Below, piece after piece: positions 25,439 to 34,182 of a stretch of DNA of 64,000 nucleotides (its first letter is position 1; each line of letters begins with the position of its first letter). The position numbers and the translations under genes were made by a program. The DNA comes from Bog-473 sp963777485 (lineage in GTDB: Bacteria; Actinomycetota; Acidimicrobiia; Acidimicrobiales; RAAP-2): NCBI GenBank assembly GCA_963777485.1, contig CAVZQP010000003.1, positions 186,001 to 250,000 of the forward strand, read 5' to 3'. Under the pieces are notes generated by a model. The model had not been told where the DNA came from, did not search any database, and was given only the letters and a program-made list of their open reading frames with translations.

Positions 25439-26587
25439 ATGAAGCGGTTTGTTCGATATTCGATTTTCGCTGGGGCCCTCGGACTGGCAACCGCTGCTGC
25501 GCCTGCAGTGGCCGGTGCTGACCCACCCTCCGGTCCCCCGGCTTTTCACTCGGGCGCTGATCATGCAGTGTTCGTCCAGACGGACAACCCAGCCGGCAAC
25601 CAGGTCGTCGCCTATCACCGCAACGGCGACGGCACCCTCGTGGCGGCGGGCACCTACGCAACAGGCGGCCTCGGCGGTGTGCTCAACGGCTCCCAGGTGG
25701 ACCACCTCGCCTCGCAGGGCTCACTCGTTTCCGACGCGGCGCAGGGACTGCTCTACGCCGTCAACGCCGGGAGCAACTCCATTTCGGTCTTTTCGGTGCA
25801 TGGCGACGAGCTCGCGCTCCTCCAGGTCGTGCCCTCGGGCGGGGACTTCCCGGTGAGCGTGGCTGTTTACGGCCATTCCGTCTACGTCCTGAACGCGCTG
25901 AGCGCCAGCGTCCAGGGCTATGTCTCCTTTTTCGGACGCTTGTTCCCGTTGCCGGGTTCGAATCGGTCCCTCGGAATCACTGTGCCCAGCGACACGACGC
26001 AGTTCGTCAGCACGCCGGGACAAGTCGCGTTCTCGCCGAACGGGTCCCGGCTCTTGGTCACGACCAAGGCCAGCGGTAACGACATCGACACCTTCGGGGT
26101 CGGATGGTTCGGGTACCTCTCGCCGTCGCCGGTCGTGAATTCGGAGCCGGGCTCTGTCCCGTTTGCCATGACGTTCGACGCTGCGGGCCGCGTGCTCGTC
26201 GCCGATGCCGGCACGAACGCACTGTCGACCTTCACCCTTTCTTCGAACGGCACAGTGTCACCGGTGGACACACTTGCCACCGGTCAAGCCGCGACCTGCT
26301 GGGTGACTTCGGCTCAGGGATTCTTCTATGCCTCCAACGCCGGGACTGCAAATCTGAGTACGTTCCAAGACCAACCTTCGGGCCAGCTCACGCTGCTCGG
26401 AGCCACCGGGACGGACCCGGGCACTGTCGACGCCGCACCGTCGGCGGACGGCCACTTCCTCTACGTGCAGACCGGTGGTACCGGCACCGTGGACGAGTTC
26501 CGGGTTGCCGCCAACGGCTCCCTCACGGCGATCGGCTCCACGCTCGTACCGGGTGCAGCGGGTGGCGAGGGGGTCGTCGCCTTCTGA
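25439..26587 (+). CDS. Secreted lactonase-like seven-bladed propeller protein
   Basis: A 382-residue protein from ATG 25439, which has GGAGG 5-6 bases upstream. The signal peptide is KRFVRYSIFAGALGLATAAA with cleavage near VAGADPPS. The mature part has YVTN/6-phosphogluconolactonase-like blades: HAVFVQTDNPAGNQVVAYHR, LLYAVNAGSNSISVFSVHG, GRVLVADAGTNALSTFTLSS and HFLYVQTGGTGTVDEFRVAA. I see no clear catalytic acid set, so it may be a binding protein rather than a lactonase. It diverges from the ECF sigma operon and is followed by a strong terminator-like hairpin. Confidence 0.82.
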   Translation: MKRFVRYSIFAGALGLATAAAPAVAGADPPSGPPAFHSGADHAVFVQTDNPAGNQVVAYHRNGDGTLVAAGTYATGGLGGVLNGSQVDHLASQGSLVSDAAQGLLYAVNAGSNSISVFSVHGDELALLQVVPSGGDFPVSVAVYGHSVYVLNALSASVQGYVSFFGRLFPLPGSNRSLGITVPSDTTQFVSTPGQVAFSPNGSRLLVTTKASGNDIDTFGVGWFGYLSPSPVVNSEPGSVPFAMTFDAAGRVLVADAGTNALSTFTLSSNGTVSPVDTLATGQAATCWVTSAQGFFYASNAGTANLSTFQDQPSGQLTLLGATGTDPGTVDAAPSADGHFLYVQTGGTGTVDEFRVAANGSLTAIGSTLVPGAAGGEGVVAF

Positions 26588-26605
26588 GTATCCCGGCGAT
26601 CGCGA

Positions 26606-26641
26606 GCTCACCGTCGCCCACAGCCGTGGGCGACGGTGAGC
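26606..26641. terminator. Strong hairpin between convergent genes, probable bidirectional terminator
   Basis: Sixteen perfectly paired bases (26606-26621 with 26626-26641) and a 4-base AGCC loop. It lies 19 bases after the propeller stop and 68 bases after the end of the MMPL gene. No T-run follows on either strand, as is common for actinobacterial terminators. Confidence 0.75.
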
Positions 26642-26652
26642 GGCCACAAGCC

Positions 26653-26735
26653 CCCAAGGCCGAGGACATGGGCTCCAGCGCGCTGCGCATACCGGCGCAC
26701 CTCGACGATCAGCCCGCTCCCCCTCCCGCAGCCGC
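26653..26735 (+). pseudogene. Decayed fragment of an F420-type (LLM) oxidoreductase gene
   Basis: About 80 bases align with 29141-29223 inside the LLM gene with roughly 80% identity by eye. Shared blocks are AAGGCCGAGGAC, TGGGCT, CAGCGCG, TCGACGATCAGC and CCCGC. The plus-strand frame reads KAEDMGSSALRIPAHLDDQP against KAEDVGYSALLMPDHFDDQL in the intact gene. It overlaps the 3' end of the minus-strand MMPL gene, which reads through it. Confidence 0.7.
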
Positions 26736-28898
26736 CGCAGACGCCGCCAACCGGTTCCCCTCGATATCGAGGTCCGGCAGCGCGTGCTTGAGACGCCCCG
26801 GCAGCCACCAGGCCGCGCGGCCGAACAGCGTCATGGCCGCGGGCACCATGGTCATCCGCACGATGAAGGCGTCGATCAGCACGCCGATCGCCAGGCAGAA
26901 GCCGAGCGACTTCGTGATGGGGTCCGGAGTGAAGATGAAGCTGGCGAACACCGAGATCATGATGATCGCCGCCGATGTCACCACCTTGGCGCTGCGGGTG
27001 TAACCGTCCACGACCGCCGCCCGCGCGTCGTCGCCATGGCCGAATTCCTCCTGCATGCGCGCCACCAGGAACACCTCGTAGTCCATGGCCAGGCCGAACA
27101 GGCCCCCGATCAAGAGAATGGGCAGGAAGCTGAGGATCGGCCCGGCCGCAGCCACCCCGAAGAGCCCGCTGAGGTGCCCGTCCTGGAACACGAACGTGAC
27201 CGCGCCGAGCGCGGCGAGAACGCTGAGCACGTAGCCCAACACGGCCTTGACCGGGACGACGAAGGACCGGAACAACACGAAGAGCAACAGCACGCAGAGG
27301 ATCACGATCACCGCGAGGTAGAGCGGCAGGACGGACGAGAGCTTCGACGAGATGTCGATGTTGAGCGCGGTCTGGCCGGTGACGTAGGTGTGGAGCCCGT
27401 ACTGCTTCTGTCCTTCGGCCGCGACCTGGTTGATGGAGTTGATCAACTGCCCGGTCGCCGGGTTGTTGGGACCCGTCTTCGGCACCACGTTGACCACGAC
27501 GAGGTTGTGGCTCGGGTTGGCGATGGGCTGCCCGATCGACGCCACATTGGGCAGCGGGTGCGCCTTCACGCTCTGGTAGTAGTCGTCCAAGGCCTTCGTC
27601 TGGGTCGGGGTGAACCCGCCCGGCGCGTACACGACGACCACCAGCGGACCGTTCGCGCCCGGCCCGAACCCCTCCGAGATCAGGTCGTAGGCGCGCCGCG
27701 TCGTCTGGTTCGTCGGCTGCGATCCCGCATCGGGCAACCCGAGGCGGATGTTGAGGGCGGGCCACGCCACCACCAACAGGAGGATGACCCCGGCGAGCAG
27801 GACGAGCACCGGCCGGCGGCTCAACACGCCGACGTAGCGCCGGGAGAGCGGTCGGTACTCCGGTGCCTCGGCCGCCTCGATCCGGCGCCGGGCCCGGTGC
27901 GCGGTGACGAGACGCGATCCGGTCAGGCTCAGCAACGCCGGCACCAGCGTCAGCGCGGCGGCGACGGCAATGACCACGCCCCCGCCCGCCGCGATCCCCA
28001 TCACCGTCAGGAACGGGATCTGCACGATCGCCAGTGCCACCATCGCCACGAACACGGTGGTGCCGGCCACGCAGACCGCCGTGCCCGAGGTGGCGCCGGC
28101 CAGGGCGGCGGCGTCCGGCGGGGCCATGCCGGCCGCAAGCTGCTGGCGGAATCGGTTCATCACGAGCAGCGAGTAGTCGATGCCCACGGCCAACCCGACC
28201 ATGACCGCCAGCACGGAGGTGGTGCTCGTCTCGCTGACCACCGAGGTCAGCGCGAGGAGGGCCAGGTCGGTGACGGCCACCCCGGCGATGGCGGCCAGGA
28301 GGGGCACCAGCGCGGCCAGGTACGAGGCAAACCCCACGAGCAGCACGACGAACGCGATCGCGATGCCCACCGCCTCGGTGTCGGCGACGGTGGAGGCTTG
28401 GACGACCGAGCCCCCGTAATTCACGGTGATCCCGGCGGCCTCCGCCGGTCCGCCGGAATTGAGCAAGGCGTCCTTTGCCGCCTTGGTGACGTCGGCGACG
28501 GCAACGGGGTAGGCGACGACGGCGTACGCGATCTGACCAGAGCGCGACACCGTGCCGGTCGTGTAGGGATCCGACACGAACTCGACCTGTGGGTCCTTGC
28601 GGATGCCCGCCAGGGTCGCCTCGACGGCCTGCCGCGCGCCGGGCGTCGTGAGTGTCGCCGGCGCCGGCACGGAGAAGACAACTTGCGCCTGCGCCCCACC
28701 CGCCCCCGGGAACTGCTGGTTGAGGAGGTCGAGCGCCTGCTGGGCCTCGGTGCCCGGGATCGTCACGTTCGCGCTGAGGGGCTGCTTGAAGGCGAGCGCG
28801 AGCGACGCCAGGGCGACGATCGCCACCACCCAAGCACCGATCACCCGCCAGCGGTGCCGGAAGCACCATCCACCGAGCCTGAACAAAGCAGAACCCAT
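26709..28898 (-). CDS. MMPL-family RND transporter
   Basis: A 729-residue membrane protein with two MMPL units, each one membrane helix, a periplasmic porter domain and five helices. The proton-relay Asp-Tyr pairs typical of MmpL proteins are present twice: VGIDYSLLVMNRFR and LAMDYEVFLVARMQEEFG. The first helix is WRVIGAWVVAIVALASLALA. Such proteins export lipids or hydrophobic compounds using the proton gradient; the substrate here is unknown. The last 15 or so residues (AASAAAAGGGAG) are Ala/Gly-rich and lie over the LLM gene remnant, so the original C-terminus may have been replaced. It diverges from the intact LLM gene. Confidence 0.9.
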   Translation of the reverse strand: MGSALFRLGGWCFRHRWRVIGAWVVAIVALASLALAFKQPLSANVTIPGTEAQQALDLLNQQFPGAGGAQAQVVFSVPAPATLTTPGARQAVEATLAGIRKDPQVEFVSDPYTTGTVSRSGQIAYAVVAYPVAVADVTKAAKDALLNSGGPAEAAGITVNYGGSVVQASTVADTEAVGIAIAFVVLLVGFASYLAALVPLLAAIAGVAVTDLALLALTSVVSETSTTSVLAVMVGLAVGIDYSLLVMNRFRQQLAAGMAPPDAAALAGATSGTAVCVAGTTVFVAMVALAIVQIPFLTVMGIAAGGGVVIAVAAALTLVPALLSLTGSRLVTAHRARRRIEAAEAPEYRPLSRRYVGVLSRRPVLVLLAGVILLLVVAWPALNIRLGLPDAGSQPTNQTTRRAYDLISEGFGPGANGPLVVVVYAPGGFTPTQTKALDDYYQSVKAHPLPNVASIGQPIANPSHNLVVVNVVPKTGPNNPATGQLINSINQVAAEGQKQYGLHTYVTGQTALNIDISSKLSSVLPLYLAVIVILCVLLLFVLFRSFVVPVKAVLGYVLSVLAALGAVTFVFQDGHLSGLFGVAAAGPILSFLPILLIGGLFGLAMDYEVFLVARMQEEFGHGDDARAAVVDGYTRSAKVVTSAAIIMISVFASFIFTPDPITKSLGFCLAIGVLIDAFIVRMTMVPAAMTLFGRAAWWLPGRLKHALPDLDIEGNRLAASAAAAGGGAG

Positions 28899-29057
28899 CG
28901 GCCGCTACCCGCCCTCCTCCTCGTCCGCTGTTGCCGGCAGCCAGCAGTCTTTCCGACGAGTGGGCGCCGTGCCACAACTTCTGCCCCACAAGGGCCGCGC
29001 GTGGCGCGCGTGGCCAACTCCCCTGCAACGGCAAGCGCAATGGGGCAGCATGTCCGC

Positions 29058-30005
29058 ATGGCACACGACCGAAAGTTTCGCTTCGCCGCGCAGCTGAGCA
29101 AGGCACCCGACGGCACGGCCAGGTCCTGGGCAGAACAGGCCCGCAAGGCCGAGGACGTGGGCTACAGCGCGTTGCTGATGCCGGACCACTTCGACGATCA
29201 GCTCGCACCGGTTCCCGCCCTGGCCGCGGTGGCGGCAGCCACGACGACGCTGCGTATCGGCGCCCTGGTCTTCTGCAATGACTACCGGCACCCCTTCGTC
29301 CTGGCCAAGGAGGCCGCGACCCTGGACCTCCTCAGTAACGGGCGCCTCGAGCTCAGCCTCGGTGCGGGTTGGAAGCGCACGGACTACGACTTCGCCGGCA
29401 TGCCCTACGACCGACCCGCTGTCCGCGTCGATCGGTTCGAGGAGGCGGTCAAGGTGGTCCAGGGGTTGTTGCGCACGGACGGCCCGTTCAACTTCCACGG
29501 GGAGCACTACGAGGTGATCGGGCACACCCTGACGCCGCGGCCGGTGCAGCAGCCGGGACCTCCGCTCATCATCGGTGGTGGCGGCCGGCGTGTGTTGTCG
29601 TTCGCCGCGCAAGAAGCCGACATCGTCAGCATCAACGTGAACCTGCGCGCGGGCACCGGCGGTGTCGAGACGGCCGAGGACGCGACGCCCGACCGTACCC
29701 GTACCAAGGTGGCGTGGGTGAAGGAAGCAGCCGGCGCACGCTTCGACGACCTCGAGCTCAACTCACTGATCGGCTTCGTCATGATCACGGACGACGCCGC
29801 GGGCCTGGCGGGACAGATGGCCCCGGCCTTCGGCCTCGACCCGGCGGACGCGCTCCACGTCCCGTTGGCTCTGATCGGTACCCTCGACGAGATGGCAGAG
29901 GAGCTCGAGTGGCGCCGCGCCGAGTACGGGATCTCGTACTGGTCGATCGAATCGGACGCATGGGAGACGCTGGCGCCCGTCGTGAGCAAGCTGGCCGGCA
30001 CGTGA
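29058..30005 (+). CDS. LLM-class F420-dependent oxidoreductase
   Basis: A 315-residue protein from ATG 29058 (an ATG at 29040 is also in frame). It has the luciferase-like TIM barrel: KFRFAAQLSKAP, EDVGYSALLMPDHFDDQLAP, RIGALVFCNDYRHPFVLAKE, NGRLELSLGAGWKRTDYDFA and PPLIIGGGGRRVLSFAAQEA. The group matches the TIGR03621 type of actinobacterial F420-dependent enzymes, whose substrates are mostly unknown. Its stop overlaps the start of the alpha/beta hydrolase gene by 4 bases (GTGA), so the two probably serve one pathway. Confidence 0.9.
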   Translation: MAHDRKFRFAAQLSKAPDGTARSWAEQARKAEDVGYSALLMPDHFDDQLAPVPALAAVAAATTTLRIGALVFCNDYRHPFVLAKEAATLDLLSNGRLELSLGAGWKRTDYDFAGMPYDRPAVRVDRFEEAVKVVQGLLRTDGPFNFHGEHYEVIGHTLTPRPVQQPGPPLIIGGGGRRVLSFAAQEADIVSINVNLRAGTGGVETAEDATPDRTRTKVAWVKEAAGARFDDLELNSLIGFVMITDDAAGLAGQMAPAFGLDPADALHVPLALIGTLDEMAEELEWRRAEYGISYWSIESDAWETLAPVVSKLAGT

Positions 30006-30898
30006 CGATCGTCACCACCGCGGGGTGGGAGGCCATCGGGCAACACCGTGAGCTGGTGGGTCAGCGGATCTTCACCGTCGACGTGCCCCCCATCGGTCCG
30101 GAGGAACACGAGCCGCTCCTGGTGTTGCACGGCTTCCCCACTTCGTCCTTCGACTACGCGGCCGTCCTCGACGGCCTGCGCGCCGGACGCAGGGTGCTGC
30201 TCGTCGACATGCTCGGCTACGGCCTGTCGGACAAGCCCGACCGCGGCTACACCATGGCCCTGCAGGCCGACATCGCCATGGCGTTCGTCGCCGAGCTCGG
30301 ACTCGACCGTCTCGCCCTGTTGACCCACGACATGGGCGACACCGTCGGTGGCGAGCTGCTGGCGCGGCGGGCCGAGGGCGCGTGGCCGGCGGAGATCACG
30401 CGTCGGGTCGTGACGAACGGGAGCATCTACATCGAGCAGGCCCAGCTGACCGACGGCCAGTTGCTCCTGCTCTCGCTCCCCGACGAGCTCCTCCCCGAGG
30501 GAGTGCCGATCGACGTCGCATCGTTGACCCAGAGCTTGCGCGACACGTTCAGCGCGCAGACGGCGCTGGTCCCACCGGGTTGGCCGGAGGATCCCGTGCC
30601 GGAGGCGGCGGCGCAGATCGTCCACGACGAGGGACACCGGATTCTTCCCCGCCTGATCCGCTACATCGAAGAGCGGCGGGCCAACGAGCGACGCTTCACC
30701 GGGGCCATCGAGACCGACCCGGCGCCGCTGCACGTCGTGTGGGGCCTCGACGACCCGATCGCCGTGCCCTCGATGGTCGACACGCTGTTGGCGGCGCGCC
30801 CCGACGCCACGTGTGTGCGGCTCGAGAACGTCGGGCACTACCCGATGGTCGAGGCGCCGGCCCGCTTCCTCGAGGCGGTGCTTCCCGGGCTGACCTGA
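30002..30898 (+). CDS. Alpha/beta hydrolase, haloalkane dehalogenase/epoxide hydrolase-like
   Basis: A 298-residue protein from a GTG at 30002. The oxyanion motif is VLHGFPTSSFDY. The nucleophile elbow LLTHDMGDTVGG has Asp in place of Ser, as in haloalkane dehalogenases and epoxide hydrolases. The acid is in HVVWGLDDPIAVP and the catalytic His in ENVGHYPMVEAPA. The cap region is roughly residues 140-220. Asp nucleophiles form an alkyl-enzyme ester that is hydrolysed in a second step. The substrate is unknown. It is translationally coupled to the F420-type oxidoreductase before it. Confidence 0.88.
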   Translation: MTIVTTAGWEAIGQHRELVGQRIFTVDVPPIGPEEHEPLLVLHGFPTSSFDYAAVLDGLRAGRRVLLVDMLGYGLSDKPDRGYTMALQADIAMAFVAELGLDRLALLTHDMGDTVGGELLARRAEGAWPAEITRRVVTNGSIYIEQAQLTDGQLLLLSLPDELLPEGVPIDVASLTQSLRDTFSAQTALVPPGWPEDPVPEAAAQIVHDEGHRILPRLIRYIEERRANERRFTGAIETDPAPLHVVWGLDDPIAVPSMVDTLLAARPDATCVRLENVGHYPMVEAPARFLEAVLPGLT

Positions 30899-30902
30899 GG
30901 CT

Positions 30903-31181
30903 TCAGCGCCACCCGGCGAGCGCGGCCCGGGCGCGTGCGACGACGGCTGCGATCTCTGCGGGATCGGCGTCCGGGCCGAGCGTGCACTCTTCGGTGAAGG
31001 ACACGTGCGGCTCCGCGCCGTCGGCGAAGACGCGCACGTGCACGATGGCGGCGAGCGGGCCGCGTGCCCGGTGCCGCTCGACCATGGTGTGCCGCGTCCG
31101 CTCTCGCGTCTCGGGTGGGAGATCGGCCCACGAGTCCCTCGTCCAGCTGACCCATCCGCTCTGACCCTCGGCGTCGCTCAT
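30903..31181 (-). CDS. Hypothetical protein
   Basis: A 92-residue protein starting at an ATG (31179-31181), MSDAEGQSGWVSWTRDSWAD. The middle, GPLAAIVHVRVFADGAEPHV, looks like two beta strands, followed by DPAEIAAVVARARAALAGW, a helix. I do not recognise a family. Codon bias is coding-like. It lies between the convergent hydrolase gene and the sulfatase gene. Confidence 0.6.
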   Translation of the reverse strand: MSDAEGQSGWVSWTRDSWADLPPETRERTRHTMVERHRARGPLAAIVHVRVFADGAEPHVSFTEECTLGPDADPAEIAAVVARARAALAGWR

Positions 31182-31209
31182 GCGACCATTGTGCGCGCCG
31201 AGAGGCGTT

Positions 31210-32894
31210 CTACGCCGGGGCGATCACCTTGAGGTGCGGGGACTCCTCGGGCAGGTTGGCGTAGAGGTCGGCGACCAGGTCGTCGCGCCGCGAATGCGTG
31301 GCGGGGTCCTCCCAGCGGTTCTCGAACTGGTGCGGGTCCTCGTCCACGTTGTAGAGCTCGCCCGTGGCGATGCCGACGCCGCCCGGGCCGGTGGACGACT
31401 GTTCGTAGATCACCGAGCACGGCCGAAGCACGCCCTCACCCCACGTCTCCTCCAGGCCGTTGGGCTGGCCGGCGGTCGACGGCTCGTAGACCGTGCAGAG
31501 CCAGCCGTCGCGGTAGACGGAGCGCAGGTGCATGCCGTAGCCGGGGAACTGGCTGTCCCACTCGCAGAGCATCCGTTCGCGTCCGGGGGTGCCGTCGGTG
31601 CTGGGGAGGGCGTGGCCCTGCATCCAGTCCGCGGGCTCGACGCCGGCGATAGAGCAGAACGTCGGCGCGAGGTCGACCTGGCCGACGGGATCGCGGACGA
31701 CCGCCGCGGGGATTCCGGCGGAAGGGGCCGGCCGCCATACAAAGGGCAGCCGCATCAACGCGTCGGTGTGGTACGGGCCCTTGTAGAGCAGGCCGAAGTC
31801 GCCCTGGAGCTCGCCATGGTCGGTCGTGAAGATGACATCGGTGTCGTCGAGCCAGCCGCGGGCGGCGACGGTGGCGAGGACGCGGCCGCAGGCCTCGTCG
31901 ATGAGCTCGTTCATCACGTGGACCTTGGCGTTGACCTCGCGGATCTGGTCGGTGGTGAGGCGGGACGGGACGAAGGCGGCGGGGCCGCCCTCCATGTTGG
32001 CGAAGGTGCCCTCCCAGTAGCCGAGCCAGTGCGGGGGCTTGGTCGCGAGGATCTTGCGGATGGCGTCGTCGCTGCCGGGGTGGCCGGGCGGCAGGTCGAG
32101 GTCCTGCCAGGGGACGCGGCCCAGCTCCGATTCGGGCGGGTCCCACGGGTGGTGGGGGTCGGGGAACGACATCCAGCAGAACCACGGTTCGTCGGCGCCG
32201 AGTGAGGTCAGCCAGTCGACGGTGATGTCGGCGACCCAGTCCGTGTGGTACCACTCGCGGGGATCGGGTTGTTCTTCGTTTCGGGCGCTCCGGTATCGCC
32301 GCCGGGAGCGCCCTGCAGGAGGCCGGCGAAGCTGTGCATGTGCTCGGGGTGGTTGGCGCGGAGCCAGCGGCCGTAGTGCGCGATCGGGTGGTCGCCCCAC
32401 GCGGCCGCGTGCATCGCCTGCTCGGAGCGCTCGAAGCCGCGCCAGGGGCTCGTGTCGCCGCGGGCGACGCGTGCGTTCTCCTCGAAGCGGAGGTCGGGGT
32501 CGAAGCCCGGCTCGAAGTGGGCCTTGCCGAGAAGGGCGGTGCGGTATCCAGCTTTGTCGTGCAGGTATTGGGCGACCGAGGGCGCCGACTCGGGGAGGGG
32601 GATGCCGTTGGCGACGACGCCGTGGGTCCTGACGTACTGGCCCGTGAGCATGGTCGAGCGTGCGGGCATGCAGACGGTGTTCTGGTTGTAGGCCCTGGCG
32701 TAGTTGATGCCTTCGGCGGCGAGTCGGTCGACGACCGGGGTGCGGGCGATCGTGCCGCCGTTGCAGCCCAGGCTGTCGTAACGCTGTTGGTCGGTCGTGA
32801 CGAAGAGGATGTTGCGCCGCTTGCTCGTGCCCGCCTTGCCCGCACTGCCCGCCTTGGCCGCCTGGGCCGCCTGGGCCGAGGGGGTGTCAGGCAT
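31210..32894 (-). pseudogene. Type I sulfatase, interrupted by one frameshift
   Basis: The N-terminal frame (start 32894) has RRNILFVTTDQQRYDSLGCN and the formylglycine site NTVCMPARSTMLTGQY, where Cys of C-x-P-x-R is oxidised to formylglycine. The C-terminal frame continues WYHTDWVADITVDWLTSLGA, DTDVIFTTDHGELQGDFGLL (metal-binding DHG) and the end HLKVIAPA. The frame changes at a GGGG run (32259-32262). Restoring one base there gives NNPIPREWYH without any gap, so the break is probably a homopolymer deletion. Corrected length is about 561 residues. The enzyme hydrolyses sulfate, phosphonate or phosphate esters. Its first 8 bases overlap the DUF1330 gene. Confidence 0.85.
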
Positions 32895-33339
32895 CCGGCG
32901 CCTCGTCCCGCGGCGCCATTGCGTTCAGCACGGGTTCGCAGGCCAGGAGGACGGAGCGATCGAGCCCACGCTCGCGGTGCGTGTGGGCCTCCTCGTACTT
33001 GGGCGACGTGACCATGTCGATGAAGGCGGCCCGGCTCGGATACGACACCAGCGCCACCAGGTCCCAGTCGTCGGCTTCGGAGTCGCCGATGAGGACGTTC
33101 TCGGGCCGGCCCGTCCAGATCACCTTCCCGCCGCGGGACTCGACCATCTTTACGACCTGGTCGCTGTAGTCCCGGTACGCGCTGGCGCCGGTGGTCGTCT
33201 TCGTAGCGGCTGTGCCGGTGCCGGCGCCGGCGTCGGCATCGGGCTTGGCGAAGTGGAGCAGGTTGATCATCACCACCTCGCCTTCACTCCTGCCGTGGGC
33301 GAACTCGGTGAACTGCTCTCTCGTCGGTGTGATGGCCAT
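32887..33339 (-). CDS. DUF1330-like dimeric alpha/beta barrel protein
   Basis: A 150-residue protein from the ATG at 33337-33339. It carries VVMINLLHFAKPDADAGAGT, SAYRDYSDQVVKMVESRGGK, DWDLVALVSYPSRAAFIDMV and SPKYEEAHTHRERGLDRSVL, the DUF1330 pattern of a ferredoxin-like fold. Residues about 35-50 are a low-complexity insert rich in Ala, Gly and Thr. The function of the family is not known. It lies between a TetR-type regulator gene and the sulfatase gene, all on one strand with small gaps. Confidence 0.83.
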   Translation of the reverse strand: MAITPTREQFTEFAHGRSEGEVVMINLLHFAKPDADAGAGTGTAATKTTTGASAYRDYSDQVVKMVESRGGKVIWTGRPENVLIGDSEADDWDLVALVSYPSRAAFIDMVTSPKYEEAHTHRERGLDRSVLLACEPVLNAMAPRDEAPDA

Positions 33340-33407
33340 GGCGGTCCTCTCTGTTGTGGTCGGGCGCCGGGCCGGGGGTCCCGGGGCCTTGGCTCCGCCC
33401 GGCTCCG

Positions 33408-34103
33408 TCAGCCGCGCACCGCCCCCGCGATGAGAACTTCCATGACCCGCGCCGCCGAGGTGACCGACAGGCCCTTGCCCTGCCGGAGCAGCTCCCAGTT
33501 CTCCCAACTGGCGGCGACGTCGATGGCATCGAGCGCAGTGGCACGCCGGTGGCGTGGTTTCTCGTTGAGCTCCCGCTCGAACACTTCGGCCACCTGGGTC
33601 CGCAGCACGAGGTGGTGCAGCTCGAGCCCCTCGGCGATCCTGGCCGACGTGGCGGCCATGCGGTCGGCGAACCGGCGTACCGGCGCGATGGTCTCGAACA
33701 CGTCGACGCGGTTCTTGACGAGCATGCGCATGCGGGTCGCCAGCGGCCCGGACTTGGGCAGGGCGACGTAGAGGTGGGCGGTCCGCTCCATCTGGCGGAG
33801 GATCCCCGCGGCGTGGAGCGACTCGATGTCCTCGGTCAACCGGAAGACCGTGCGCACCGAGATGCCCGAGCGCTCCGCGATCTGCTGGGCCGTCGGTGCC
33901 TCGTTGCCGGACTCGACCAGATCGAGGAAGGCGTCCACGGCCCGCTCGTAGGAGTTGAGCCGCCGGCGGGTGCGGCCGTCCTCGGTGCCGGGGGGTCCGG
34001 GATGTTCGGCAGATCCGGGTGGATAGGCGGTGCCGGGCGCGGTGCCGGGCTCGACCTCGGCGTCGGCCATGGGCGCCGGCGCGCGAGAGATCAGCGGTGG
34101 CAT
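33408..34103 (-). CDS. TetR-family transcriptional regulator
   Basis: A 231-residue protein with a disordered Pro/Gly-rich N-terminus (residues 1-45). The helix-turn-helix domain follows: NSYERAVDAFLDLVESGNEA, then TAQQIAERSGISVRTVFRLT. The usual YYHF of TetR is replaced by FRLTEDIESLHAAG. The all-helical C-terminal part should bind a ligand. It probably controls the DUF1330-sulfatase genes downstream and itself. The ATG at 34103 has no clear ribosome binding site; the ATG at 34070 is an alternative. Confidence 0.82.
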   Translation of the reverse strand: MPPLISRAPAPMADAEVEPGTAPGTAYPPGSAEHPGPPGTEDGRTRRRLNSYERAVDAFLDLVESGNEAPTAQQIAERSGISVRTVFRLTEDIESLHAAGILRQMERTAHLYVALPKSGPLATRMRMLVKNRVDVFETIAPVRRFADRMAATSARIAEGLELHHLVLRTQVAEVFERELNEKPRHRRATALDAIDVAASWENWELLRQGKGLSVTSAARVMEVLIAGAVRG

Positions 34104-34182
34104 GGACCCATGGTCGCAATTGTCATGGTGCCTGTCAATAGGTTGTGCAGTCGTTGCGCGTGTGATGGGACGACGTTGGGCA

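Noticed and set aside
26784..29057. Very long plus-strand frame (over 750 codons) before the LLM gene
   Set aside because: It is the antisense of the MMPL gene: Arg/His/Asp-rich low-complexity translation with no family, while the minus strand has complete MMPL motifs. Only the part from 29058 is real.
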